64,000 nucleotides of DNA, taken from Callaeas wilsoni (Eukaryota; Chordata; Aves; Passeriformes; Callaeidae). The DNA is taken from the NCBI GenBank assembly GCA_013398955.1, contig VWPU01011854.1, forward strand, positions 78,501 to 142,500, written 5' to 3'. Shown one piece after another: positions 1-12,485 of the stretch (the first letter of the stretch is position 1; every line of letters begins with the position of its first letter). Under the pieces are notes generated by a model. The model ran no database searches. It had not been told where the DNA came from and saw nothing but the letters and a program-made list of their open reading frames with translations. The translations under genes were made by a program, and so were the position numbers.

Positions 1-3000
1 CTGCAATATTCCTAAATTGCATTCTATGGTGTCAGAGTAACTTAAAGCTATTGAAGACAATCTGCAAATGCTTGCAGTCATCTCTAATAATCTGATTTCC
101 CTACAAATCAGGCTAAGTGCAACACTGAGCGTGCACAATAAGTTAGAATTTATTACTTTTTTTCTGCAGTTCTAAAAGGCTAATATTCCACCTACTGTTA
201 AGAATCAGACTAAAGCACACTCTGTTAAAATTACGTATTCCTGGTGCATCACTGGAACACGCAGCAAACCAGAGAGTTTTCCTTCTGGGCTGTGGCAAGA
301 TCTTTCTTGAACAGTTACATTTTATCTTTTCAAGCAAAATTTTTAATGATGCAGTATGAATGAGATTCACTCCACTCCGAGAATAAATAAGGTAGCAAAT
401 AGTCGTTATATCTTTCTTGTCTTCCAGGCAGGTGAGACATTGAGTGAGTTCAAGTCCCCAGGCCGGTTAGAATAGTAATTAACACTTCATCCTTCTGTAG
501 AGAGAAACATAAAAAACGCGTAAATTAAGGAACTGAAACTGAGGGTTTTGTCCCTAGAGGCTTAATGGTGTGGTTTCATGGTCTTCTGATGTTAATTTAA
601 ATGTCACTGCCAAAAGGTAGTCTTGCCTGAAGCCATGTATTTCAGTCCTTTCTTTGCATCATCAGTAGCATCTGTCCAGCTTTGCAGCAGGTCTCATCAG
701 CTCACTCATCCATTTGAAAATGATTTTTTTTTTTAAAGTGCGTTAGGAGGATTAGTTTGCAAGCTGATCACTGAGCTTCTTTAATTCATTCTGCAGGCAA
801 AGGAGTACTTGTGGTGGTGTAAAAGATGTAGCCAAAACACCTGTTATGGGCAGAAAAAGGAGGTGTGTTCCCCACTTGGATGTGTGGGTTACTGACCCAC
901 TCCATCCCTAGCTGTCCCTCTCTGTCTCCTGGGAAAGATTTTATTCTTAGAACAATTTAATGCCATATAGTTGTTGTCCATGTCATTCCAACTCCACTCC
1001 TCACCCCATCTCCAACTGCACCCCCACATGCAATGTAAGATACACTTCAGCCTTCTAGTCTTTTTTTTTTTCTTTTAGAACAGAAAATAATACATTTGAA
1101 TGCTTAGTATTTTAAATAGAGTCCAAATATTGTCCTGGAGGCAGAACCACGTTAGAAAAAAATATGCTGAAAATGAACCTACCTCCTTATACATTGTAGG
1201 TTATAGGGTGGATTTTTTTTTTCTGCTTGTATTTCTTTCCACTCCAATCATTTCAAATGCAGACCATTCTGGAACTGAAAAGAAACAATTGCCCTCTTCC
1301 ATCAGAAGGTTCCTTCTGAAACAGAGTATGGCAGACAGGCAAAATTCTTTCCTGTTCTCATAACTGTTCCAGAAAAATGTAATATGCCAAACATGCATTA
1401 AACTGAAAATTTCTACCATGTGTCACTGGGGAGGAATTACATTGACACGCCCAAAAGAAAATGCAAAAGCTATGCCATTGGAGGATATTTTTTAATTCAG
1501 GTGGGCAGCATGAATGTTCAAATATTTTAAAATTTTACAGATGCAGCAGAATGATTAAACCCATAAGGTGCAAAACTTGCAGTTGGAAGCCTGGATTTAC
1601 ATGTTTTGCAGCTGTGCATAGATACTGCAGTGCCCTGTATTCTGTTAGGAGATAAAAGGGAGTGGGGCTAAAATCAGGAAAATAATGCATTTGTTGGTGG
1701 GGGTCAAAATCTAGTGCATGATATTTCAGAGATTCTGAAAAGTCCTACTTTTTAGTAACATCGGTTGACTTTTCTGGTTTTGAGTTTTGTTTAATTAGTG
1801 CAACAAGCATTTGCTAATGCAGCCAATGATTAAAATAACCTGCTACATGAACATATAAAAGCTGCTTTAAGAAATTTCAACTTGTTTTTTCATTGCACAA
1901 AATTAAAGTTGTACTAAAATAATTTTTCTGCAACAGCTAATTGTTAAAGGAAAATGATTAGAGCCTGTGTAGTAAATCCACAGAAGTGAGAGTTAATTGC
2001 AATACTAATATTTTGGGGGATTTTTTTGTTGTTTTGGTTTTCCTCTTGCTTTATAGTTACCTAGGACTGATTACAGTAAGGGTTAATTGTATATAGTCAG
2101 GAAAACACACAATTACCCTGTTTACCAGTATGTAACAAGCTCTGTGGTAACATCTGCTTCTAAAGTTTATTTCTGATCATCCTGACTTTAACTGCTTGCC
2201 TTGGCACAGGAAAAGGGGAAATCTAGGCAGGAAACTAGAACAAAGAACCTTACAGTGACCAAAAATAAAATTCCATCTGAACACATATTGGAGGAGGGAG
2301 TAGTTTGCTATGAAGAGGTTTTTTTTCTGCAGTTATTGGTGTTTTGGATTAATTAGACTGTGTGGCTTCTAAATTAGATTGCCTAGGCTTTTTGTGTTGA
2401 GAATTTTTTTCATCTGTCATTTTGTATCCTTGCCATTTGGATTCGATATCTCTTTCTTTTAAAATAAACTTGTGTAGGTTACCATACCATTTTTAAAAAA
2501 TTCCAAATGGAAGATATAACAGAAGTTGAATCTGTGCAGGCCTGCTGCATGATCACTGTCGAGATGCTGGTAAGGCATTTGCAGGCTGTGGGAATCCTGT
2601 TGAGGAGCAGCAGAATTGCTGTGCAGGTGGTGGGAAAAGATTAGTGCTTTGTGTGCACAAACAGGAAACAGGGTTTCAAAAGCGGGAAACAAGTCCTGAG
2701 CTGTGATAAACATAATTGCTGCTTCGCCTGGAACTGCTGAGCTTCCACTTACGCTCGTTACCATTAGGATGATGTTGCATGGCTGTGGGCTGTGCGCTGA
2801 AAGAAAATGTGACAGGGCAGCTGTGTACATGAAGGTGGTTGCACAGTTTCTTGACACATGAAAGGCTAGACAGTTTATTCTTGAAATATTGCATTAGTAT
2901 TTTTGTAATACTAAACAAAATTATGGAAGTGTCTCAAAAGTACTGAGTATGTAGGGACTTCTTGCTGTTGTTACACTGGGAGGTGGATTGGAATAGGTCC

Positions 3001-3459
3001 TACTCCACTGATTTATAACAAAGTTGTCCCATCATAGTTCTAAAGGTACCATGTGTCTTTTTATTTGGAAAAATAATATATTATGCTTTTGAATGAAAAA
3101 ATGTTTCTGTATTGAAATATTTTTGTATTTATTCAATATAAAAATCTAGCAATAATGAGTTTCAGTTCTGTTCATCATCACAACATAATTGCCATAATCC
3201 ATTACTCTGTTTCTTTATGGACCTCAGGGTAAGACATATTTAACCAACTCCTGCTTCTGCTAAAAAAATTTCCATGCAGAACTGGAATGGGAAGAGGTGT
3301 TCGCCAATACTGAGGATTATAGCTGTGAGGAAAAGCCAGGGCTTTCTGGGGGAAGGTAGTTTCCTTTTCCTGTATAATCAACAGATATGTTAGAAGACTA
3401 TGAATTGTGACAAACAGGCTTTTAGAAACTGAGTTCTGATTCGAGCTGCTCACTACTTG

Positions 3460-3491
3460 TTAAAACCTACACATTATTTGGTAGGTTTTAA
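3460..3491. other. Perfect inverted repeat, 11-bp arms
   Basis: TTAAAACCTAC (3460-3470), a 10-nt loop, then GTAGGTTTTAA (3481-3491). No role is evident. Confidence 0.6.
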
Positions 3492-4349
3492 TATATTGGT
3501 TGCATATTTTGCTTTTTGTTGCCAAGAGAGATATTGAAATATTTGCATATGCAGAGATAGTTACATATTTGTGGTATCTCAATTTTAGATGCAGTTTGTT
3601 AACCATCATCGTGTAAGTCAGTCTTTAATTAGTAGACACCTGATAAATTTGAAGAAATGAACAGAAAGTTCATTAGTGGAAGACATTTGTCACATTTGGT
3701 GAAGTTGCATAGAAAAGTATAAATAGCAGTAAAACATAAATGTCAAATCTAAAATGACGGATTAGGCATTCATTGGTTTTATACTTTCAGGGAATTTTGC
3801 CTTAAATTTGTCATGAAAATTCAACCCCCATGAAATTCTAAAATTATATCTATTATTTGAAAAATACTGATTCTCTCAAAGTAGAATCTTTAAATGCTCT
3901 AAATTGATAAATGAATCCCTAAATTGAGTTTTAATCTCTGAAGATAGAGGAGCAGTTTGAGAATTGTTAGGCCTCTTAAATCATTCGCAGTGACATTGTC
4001 AGATCTTGAGTGCTTTAGAACTCAAGCCTGCTCTTCAGTACACATGGATTTGGTTAGGATAGGAGCAGCTTGGTATGCAGCTCTTGCTCCTAAACAAGAG
4101 AGTGTGTTTTATGCAATTTCAGGGGATCGTGCTTGGTATGATAATGGTAAGCATTCAGTTTTACTTTCCTGGTAGCTACTAATGACTACAATTTCGGAAG
4201 ACTGTAAGGAGGATTCCTTCTTTTAATTATGGGTGGTGCAATAACTTGTAGTAAGACTGCTTAGCACTGTCTAAGTGTGCTGCTTTTAGTTGCTTATAGT
4301 TTTTCTGACTGACCATAAGTAACTTTTAGAAACACCTGCCACCTATGTC

Positions 4350-4768
4350 TAGACAGGAAGCTGTATGAGAAGCGGCTGAAGTCACTTGTCTTGTTCAACT
4401 TGGAGTACAGGAGATTGAGGGGAGACCTCAGAGCTGTCTACGGCTTCCTTACCAGGGGAAGAGGAGGGGCAGGCACTGATCTCTTCTCTGTGGTGATCAG
4501 TGACAGGACCCCAGAGAATGACCTGAAGATGAGTTGGAGAGGTTTAAGTTGGATATTAGGAAAAGATTCTTCCCCCAGAGGGTGATTGGGCACTGGAACA
4601 GGCTCCCCGGGGCAGTGGTCACAGCACCAAGCCTGATAGAATTCAAGAAGTGTTTGGACAATGCTCTTAGATACATGGTGTCATTCTTTGAGTGGGCCTG
4701 TGCCAGGCCAGGAACTGAACTTTGATGATCCTTGTGGTTGCTTCTAACGCAGGATACTCTATGATTCT
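4350..4768 (+). mobile_element. CR1 LINE, 5'-truncated 3' end
   Basis: This is the 3' terminal part of a CR1 non-LTR retrotransposon. It starts near the GAAGCTGTATGAGAAGCGGC motif and reads through the usual GGGGAGACCTCAGAGC segment. The remnant of the reverse-transcriptase ORF C-terminus can be read at 4534-4725, with FKLDIRKRFFPQRV, HWNRLPGAVV and APSL. It ends in CTCTATGATTCT, the CR1 3' tail. The reading frame is broken and only a small C-terminal piece remains, so it cannot move. It lies in sense orientation to NOVA1. Confidence 0.92.
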
Positions 4769-5724
4769 TTATTTGGACTTACATTTATCAGCACTGATGG
4801 AAAAACTGGGGAAGTCTAATAAACACTTATAGAACTTTTCTTCTGAGTGCATGACATGAAAAAGTCACTTGAATTGTAGGCACCTGCATTTCCTCTTTAA
4901 GAATGACTTGCTATTGATTAAAAACATTCTTGCAACTTAGTATGTTTATTTAACAAGGGTAATGAGCCTGCCTGAGCTGATACATTAATGCAAGCACATT
5001 GCTACTGGTACTCAAGTTACATCTAAGGGGCCTAATCCAGCTCCATGCCAATGTGCCACATTCCAATGTTGTGACTGTATACTGGCAAAAAAATCTTGTA
5101 GGTGTGTCACTAGACTTCTGTAGTTAAATGATCCTCCCAAATTACATAATGCCCAAACATCAGGACTCTGTGCACAAGAGATTTTCTTTGTGCAGCTTCA
5201 GTGGTGAAGAATGTGATTTTCTTCATGCTCTTAACTGCTATATTTATGTAGTTAAACCTTTGCTTTGGATACTTGGCAATCTGAAAGTTTAGTTGTTCTT
5301 CCTTCAAAGCATCAAGCTATATGTTTCTTAGTTTATCTTAAAAATATTCACCTTCAGAAATATACTTCTCGATTATATCCAAAGACTATATAATTAACAC
5401 CTTAATTAGACCCTTAGAATGATTTTTCCTTTCCATGTACATAGAGGATACAGTGCATCTTTTAAAAACTTTCTTTACTTTGTTACAGCTGTTTTCTAGA
5501 GAGGGTAAACCACCCCATACAGCTGTTGAGTAAAACATATTTCCATTTCAATTACATTTTTAGGAGCAGGAGCTTAAAATTTGGCAGATAAGTACATGCA
5601 GAAAATGTATTTTTGTTTTCCTTGGTAAAATTTTTCTATTATAAATTTTATAAAAAGCTAAGTTAAGGTATGGTTGTTAGAGACATATTGCTTTGGCTAC
5701 AATGTTATTGCATCTTTCTGTGGT

Positions 5725-6220
5725 CACACAGAATCACGGTATAGTTAAGATTGGAAAGGACATCTAGATATTTTTTAGTTTCTAAGGCTGCTACTCAAAA
5801 AGGTTTCAGCTAGAGTGGCATCATGTTGACTTTTGAATATAGCCCCTCACAAAAACTGCAAAACCTCTATGAACAGCCAGTTCCTGTGTTCCAGCACCTT
5901 TACACTGTAAAAGTTTTTTGTTTACGTGTAAACAGAATTTCCTGTTTCAATTTGTGTCCCTTGCCTCTTGTCCTTTCATTGGATACATCTCAAGGAGTCT
6001 GGGTTCATCTTCTGTATTTCCTTCCACCAGCTGTTTGCACACATTGAGAAGATGCTGGTGGGGTTCTTCCTAATGCATCTCAGGATGCCACGGGGCTTTT
6101 TTGCTGCAAAGGTGCAATGCCAGCTCAAGGGCAGTTTGCTGCTGACCAGACCTATGGGGTCTGTTCTACAAAGCTGCTTTCCAGCTTGTTGTTTCCCAAC
6201 CTGCACCGAGGCAGAGGGCT
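5725..6220 (-). mobile_element. CR1 LINE fragment, antisense, internally rearranged
   Basis: It begins with CACAGAATCACGGTATAG, the reverse complement of a CR1 tail, followed by TTGGAAAGGACATC. Around 5950-6000 it carries the diagnostic GTCCCTTGCCTCTTGTCC-like segment. Past about 6060 it jumps to a more 5' CR1 region (AGGATGCCACGGGGCTTTTT, then CAAAGCTGCTTTCCAGC), so an internal piece appears to be missing. It is old and diverged. The outer end at about 6220 is approximate. Confidence 0.85.
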
Positions 6221-6801
6221 ATTTTTAACCTATCCCTTTACTTACTAGTTGCAAAAATAAAACAAAAGTTGGGAAATCTACCTGAACTTTTAAGGCAGGT
6301 GAGAGAGTCACATCTTGCATAAAGTTGCATAATGTGGCTGATTAGATCAGGTTTCCTTTAATCTGCATTTGAATATGCATGACTAATGAGCAAAATTTCT
6401 AATATTTGAAAACTAATTGGTTAGGTTTTTTTTTTTCTTTGAGGCTCCTTCTGCATTACTAAAATTACATCTCAAAAAATTTTAATTTCATCAAGCCATT
6501 ACTGATTTTGCAGTATATCATGTTAGTATGATCCTCCACTATATTGAAAAATGGTTGACAAACTGGAGCAAGTGAAATGGAATAAGCAAAGTACTATTCT
6601 GATGAGGCAACTTGATTTTGGTCTTTTATAACTGAATTTGTGTTTGCTGATTGGAGCTGTCAGAGAAGTAATTCACCTGACATGGCTTTGCCACATGCTC
6701 AGCATCAACCAAGGAAAAGTAGTTTTTGTACCTTGATATATTTTTTTAATTTATTCAGCTGAGATACCTTTCATTCATAATATCTTGGAGAATTTGACTC
6801 C

Positions 6802-6817
6802 TTTTTTTTTTTTTTTT
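6802..6817. repeat. Poly-T run
   Basis: Sixteen consecutive T, followed by CCCCTCCAG. It looks like a strong pyrimidine tract with an AG, but no coding exon follows. Confidence 0.9.
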
Positions 6818-9464
6818 CCCCTCCAGATAACTACTTTGAGAAAGTTATAAGTTACTGAAATCTATTTGGACTGGGAGGGATATTTTCAGTGTAGCCCAAT
6901 TAAGCATTCTCAATTTAATTTTAAACCTCAGTGAAGCTTTAAAATGAATTATAATTTTCAGTTTTTGGATTCAAAGATTAAATTTCAGCTTTAAAAGAAG
7001 GGTTGGGGGTTCTAAGTGCTTTTTATCTTAAACAAGGATTTAATATTTTAGAAATTTATATTGATACTATGGACTCTATCTGAAAAAAGTTTCAGAAGTT
7101 TAAAGTTTTCTTGTATAATATCCCCTTATTTTTCACTTTATTCATCACCATTAATTAGAACATCTCCCATGCACTATTCTTTATCACAGTGACAGATACA
7201 TGCAAATTATTTATTTAGACAATAGTGTTTCTGCTCTTATTCTCTGCCCCAAATAATACCAAGTACATTCAATTTAGTACAACTGGATTCCTCTCACTTA
7301 CAAAAGGTTCATGTGGAACATGCACTTGTGAAACTATAGAGCCAAATTATACCAGCTTCAAGGTTTTGAGCATGTTTTTCTTACATTTTTGGTGGGATAT
7401 CTCACTTGACCAAGGAGAAAAAAGCTGTTGGTCATGCTGATAAACAGAGCCTGCTTTTGACCTCCCGTAAAGAAACTGGGAATAATTGCACTCTAATAAT
7501 AAAAGCAGTGCAGAAAAGTTCTTTACGAGAACAATAGAATTTGTATAGATATTAAATCAGAGCAGCAATTGAGAATTAGTTCTCTGTTGATGTGGAAAAA
7601 GCTCTAGTTTATTAAAAAGTATATCAATTTCAACATATGAGAATTAGTATTTTTGGCAAAAATTCAGTAAGTGTAAGTTCAATATATATTTTTAGAATGC
7701 TGGTATGACTTACTCTACAGTGTAGTCTGATGTTGTAGCTTAAAGGTCAGAAACAATTCAGAACCCACTGCTTAAAACCAAGTCTTTTTAATCCACAATT
7801 ATCACAAGTATGGCCTGTTTTTAAAAACAGTGTAAAGGTTGTCTTCTCAGTTCCACTGAGACATCTGAAAATAATATCGATTCAAATAGAACTATTTCTC
7901 TTAAAAAATAAATAAGCAAAACCAAACCCCACATCTCTAAAAGAGCGATTTATCTCCTGGAAGAAAAAAAAAAAATCACTGTTCCTTTAAAAAGAAATTA
8001 ATAGCTTGGTCCATTCAAGGAAAGTAGGGCATGTATGAAATCTGTATTCATTGTGAATCACTTGGACATATTGCAGTAATCAGATTGCATTTCTTTAATT
8101 TACTGATATGATTTAAAACTACCTGATTGTCTGAATGCCACTAGATTGAGAACTATAGAGTCATACTTCTGTGAAAATGAAGATATTTTTACATGTTTTT
8201 AATGTTTGCATTTTCTTTTGTGGCAGAGCTGCTCAGACGTATTTCTTTGAGGTGAAAAATAACCATTACCATAAATCAGGACAAATACATGGCTATTAAA
8301 TATAGATTTTTATCTATTGTGTTAAAACTAAATACGGTTGTAGAAAGTTGGGAGTTAGGGTTTAGTTTTTGGGGTTTTTTTGTTAATGGATGAATGGCTG
8401 TAGGAGTCACGTATTGTTTATATGCTATAGATAATGCAGAAACGAACAAAAGGCAGCACAACAGGAAACATATGCTATAGTAGTTAGTTCACACCTGCTA
8501 ACTGATTTGAATAGGCTTGGAGATAATATCAGATAGGGAATGAATTCTTTGTTTAGACCATTGAAACTCTTTTCTACGAAATCTGACCCTTTACAGTCCT
8601 TTCTTTGTCAGAGCATACTTAAATTCAATGTTCTTTGGAAAATGGCTGTTGCTACGGGCACACTTCTGCTCGCTGTACAAGTGTAAGCAGAATCTACATC
8701 ACTGGTCCTGATGTTCATTTCACAGGAACACTTTTGTGGTTCAAAGATTTAAAGACATTTCTCACTCTACTGAAATTTCAGTTTCACATGTATTTCTTAG
8801 TGTTTGCCGAATAAATTAAGATACTAAAGTTAATGCTTTCCAAAGCTAAAGTAAGAATAAAATACATGGCAGTGGAGAGCTACTTGAATAAAGGAAGTGA
8901 AGTACACAGCAGTAAACTTAGGATAATCTTTCTTAAGTTAAAAAAAATTAAGTCACAGCTTGCATTGTGTCTATTGTAAAAACTTTCTATCCTTTGGGGG
9001 TTTTTTTTAAAAAAAAAACAAAACCCTCGAATATAACCTTGGAGTACAGCTTTTGTAACTTAGCTTTTAACTCTGTTTTCATACACCGCTTTTGCACACA
9101 ATTTTTATTCCCTATGTTCTCAAACAAGTTTCATCTCATTCTTAGTGTTTCCAAATTTATCATTAGCTCAAGTTTTGTAGATGAGACTTGACATGCCAGA
9201 CAAATAATAATTTGAGTCTTAAATTATTTTCCAGAAAGCTCCAGAGCCTTTGTTTTCATATCTGTATGTGTCAAAATCAAAGGATGCTTGTATTTTGTTG
9301 GTGAGATGATGTATGTTTAAAAGTGTGTAGAGAGGGATCTGATTAAGCTACCTTGTTTAGGCAAAAAATAGTAAAAAATATGAAGTTAACATTGATTGGA
9401 ATTCATATATGCCTTACATAGGATTTTTTTATGCTTACCATTTAAATGTTGGCCAACAACCACC

Positions 9465-9530
9465 TCTGGAAACAGGGCACCGGACTTGATAGACCAGTAA
9501 TTTTAACTGCTGTGGTAATTCTTGCATTTT
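9465..9530 (+). mobile_element. Ancient CR1 3' end fragment
   Basis: The stretch CTCTGGAAACAGGGCACCGG, then ACTTGATAGACC and GTGGTAATTCTT, resembles the 3' end of old sauropsid CR1 families, remembered as GGAAACAGGATACTGGGCTTGATGGACC followed later by TATGGCAATTCTT. It is short and diverged, so the call rests on motif order rather than on a full alignment. If right, it predates the other CR1 copies in this window. Confidence 0.5.
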
Positions 9531-10865
9531 TAGTGTTTATATGTATTTATATAGTTTCTTTCATATGAATGCTCCGTCAGACACGTGGCCCACAGTTAAA
9601 CTCACACCTGACAGTGTTGCTATCTGCAGCCCTGGCAATGGACTTTTCCATCCTCAAGACAGGACATATGATCCACTCGCAGATCAACTCCTGAACTACC
9701 ACAGGTTTCAGCCCAGCATATTACAGTAAAGCACTTCCAATTTTGGCTTATCCTGACATGTCAGGCTGAAAACTGAAGGTTCAGGAGTTCATTTCTAATC
9801 TGATCAGATGCCGCTATTTCAGGGGCAGCAGCATCTGTCAGAAGGGGGTTGTGTGCAACTGGGGTAATAACTGATTTAGCTGTTTGTCCAGTTTTAGTCT
9901 CCTTATACATGTCTGCTAGGACCTTCAATGTCTGCCCCTGCATGCTGAATTAGTGGGTTTTTGCATTTTATTATTAATAAACTCATCAATGCTCTGATTT
10001 TTTGCAATGATCTCCAAAATGTAAAGCTCTCCTCAGTGTCTGTTTTCATTCACTGCCTTACTTTAAGCAGTAAATAGAGATTATCACATGTATAGTGTAA
10101 CAATCCACTACTAGCAGTCTGTATGCCATGGGAGGAGATATTATTTATACATAATCAGGACAAAAGCAAAAAATACTCTTTTATGATAGCATAAGATCTG
10201 GTTTCATTCTGTTTGTAAATGTAATGATTTCTAACTTTTAATGTTCATTTTCTATCAAAACAATCCAGTGAAGTCTTCGTTCAAAACCAGATTTATAATC
10301 TTAATTGTTTTAATAAGTGCGTTTGGTGTTTTAATCCAGAAATGCTGGTATTTTTTTGGGAGAGACTAGCATATAGATGTTAAAATAGAATATTATGAAT
10401 TGGTATGGTAAGTAAGCAAAAAAACTAGCAGTGTGTAATTTAATATTGACAGGTACTGTATATCATGGCTGAGAACAATAAACACAATATAAATAAAATT
10501 AATAGGTATTGAATCCAAATTAGAGGGCTGTGAAGAGTAATAGTCTGTATATTTCTGGAAAGTACACTTATGAAAAGACAGTTGCCAAAAGTGAATAATT
10601 TTAAAACTAATTGTAACACAAGAAACCTGTTTTAAATGCATTTTGGTAGAATTATACTCAAGTATGTGCAGTATTTCCTAGCATAAAACGTGCTGTTTTA
10701 CAAAGACAGAAAAATATATAAGAATCATTACTGCTGGTTTTAATTCTTTCTCTGGCTCTGCTTTTAATGTCTGTACTAAACAATGTGATTGTGTCTCTTT
10801 GAAAATTAATGTTATTGTAGAAACAGCTTTAGAAATAGTTTTGTAAAAAAATTGTGGTCGATTTT

Positions 10866-10949
10866 AAAAAACAAACAACAAAACAAAAACTACTTTAAAA
10901 AACAAACAAACAAAAAAACCCCAACCCAAACAAAACCCCCCCAAAAACC
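10866..10949. repeat. A/C-rich simple repeat (CAAA-type)
   Basis: Repeated AAAC/CAAA units, interrupted by TACTTT, ending in runs of C (CCCAACCCAAAC, ACCCCCCCAAAAACC). No retrotransposon body is attached on either side. Confidence 0.85.
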
Positions 10950-11239
10950 TAAGCAAAGAAAAGTTTTGTTTAATGAGATGTAAAAATATTAGCGTCATGT
11001 ACAGAGGGTATAAATTTACAGTGAGACTTGGTAAGTGGATTTTTTTTCCCAGTCTATTAAATTCTACATCTTGGGCTTCATGTAGATGCCTACATCTCAT
11101 GGCAAAATCAGTCAAATTTGAGGACTGCCAATAACTGATGGAATTAGATCTTTTAGAATTTTAATTTTTTAAAGTAATTTCATATGATAGGAAAAGCCAG
11201 GATTTTGTAAGCCAGCTTGCCTAATCCTCAATGATTAAC

Positions 11240-11303
11240 TGCGTTCAGCACAACAACTCTCTCTGAGCCATTTTAATCACTGTTGTGAGGAAAACTGAAC
11301 GCA
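11240..11303. other. Two-part imperfect hairpin
   Basis: The outer arms TGCGTTCAG (11240-11248) and CTGAACGCA (11295-11303) pair perfectly. The inner arms CACAACA (11249-11255) and TGTTGTG (11281-11287) also pair perfectly. A 7-nt bulge (AGGAAAA) lies on the 3' side and the loop is 25 nt. This may be a folded intronic RNA; the function is unknown. Confidence 0.5.
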
Positions 11304-12450
11304 TCAGTTACTGTACAAATGTAACTGCTCTTAAAATCCTGTCCCTGGAGACATCTGAGGCACTTGGAGGACCAGAATAGTCCTGCTACATAAACTGATA
11401 ATAGTTGTTTCGTTGTTGCTTTGTTGTAATACTTTTCTTCCTCTCCCCTGTAATTATTTTAAAGATAGTTTTTGAGCTTGCTGTTTTTATATAAATGTAC
11501 AAACCTTCTTCCCACACTGGCAAGGAATTTTAATAGCTAGCTTGTTGTCAGTGCATTTGTTCTTGCAAAAAATTTCAATGTATTATTGTGGTTGTCTTTA
11601 TAATAATAAATATTATGCTTGTATTTTCCTAATTTTTAGTGATTTTTAGTAGGCATTGATAACTCATAGTAGTTAACAAAAAAGAAGTTGCTGAGAAGAG
11701 TTCTTAGTTGCCACCAACTACTGCCTAAATTTTCTAAGGAAGTGTTTCAAAGCATAAGTGACATGGAACAACATTTTTGCTATTCATTGTAAAATATTTT
11801 GTCTGAAACCATAAATCCATGTAGATAATTTCCTTTGTAGCACTCTTTATATTTGTCTTTGTTACATGTGTTTAGATGATATGATGTGCATGTAATCCTA
11901 AAGAATTTAACACTGTGTAAATGGGGACTTTAATAATAAAAGTTTAGTATGAGAGGTTGAAGGTAATTCATTTTAATTCATTTTTTCAAACTCCCAGGAT
12001 ATTTTAGGAAACCTCTACCTTCTGAAAAGATATATTCTCAAAGGAATAATTCCTGGCTTTGTAGTGGTTTTAGTAAACGGAATCCAGTGAGTCTAAATCA
12101 AGAGCAGGTTTTTGAACCCTGTGTTTGTGCGTGCAGCCAGACTGCATGACACCTACGGTGAATCTCACCTGCTGCCATTGCCTGTTCCCTCTCCCATGCT
12201 GCTAAAGCCTGCTGTTGCTTACTTGACTTTCAAAGGAAGCTAAGGTTGGTGGAACACAATTAAGAAAAGCAAGTTTGATTGATAGATATTTAGTTAAATT
12301 CTGTAGTTAAAACCTTACTTTATTTTGTAAAGTTTGATCTTTATTTTTGAAGAAGAAGCTGGAATTTTCAGCTTCTAGGTGTTTTCAGCTTCTTACATTT
12401 CTGTTAGCATAAGCAATGGATTAATAAAATAAGGTACTTTATTATCAAAA

Positions 12451-12485
12451 TTTTTCCTTTCTTTTTCTCCCTTTCCTCCCTTCCT
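12451..12485. repeat. 35-nt pyrimidine-only tract
   Basis: TTTTTCCTTTCTTTTTCTCC continuing with CTTTCCTCCCTTCCT, without a purine on the + strand. It lies just upstream of the splice-like acceptor at 12518-12519. Confidence 0.85.

Noticed and set aside
2459..2857. 132-codon minus-strand open frame
   Set aside because: No domain or homology recognised and no gene context. The underlying DNA is somewhat less AT-rich, so it may be a non-coding element, but nothing supports coding.
4534..4725. Possible small gene with RKRFFPQRV and HWNRLPG motifs
   Set aside because: These are the C-terminal motifs of CR1 ORF2, and the stretch is inside a truncated CR1 copy.
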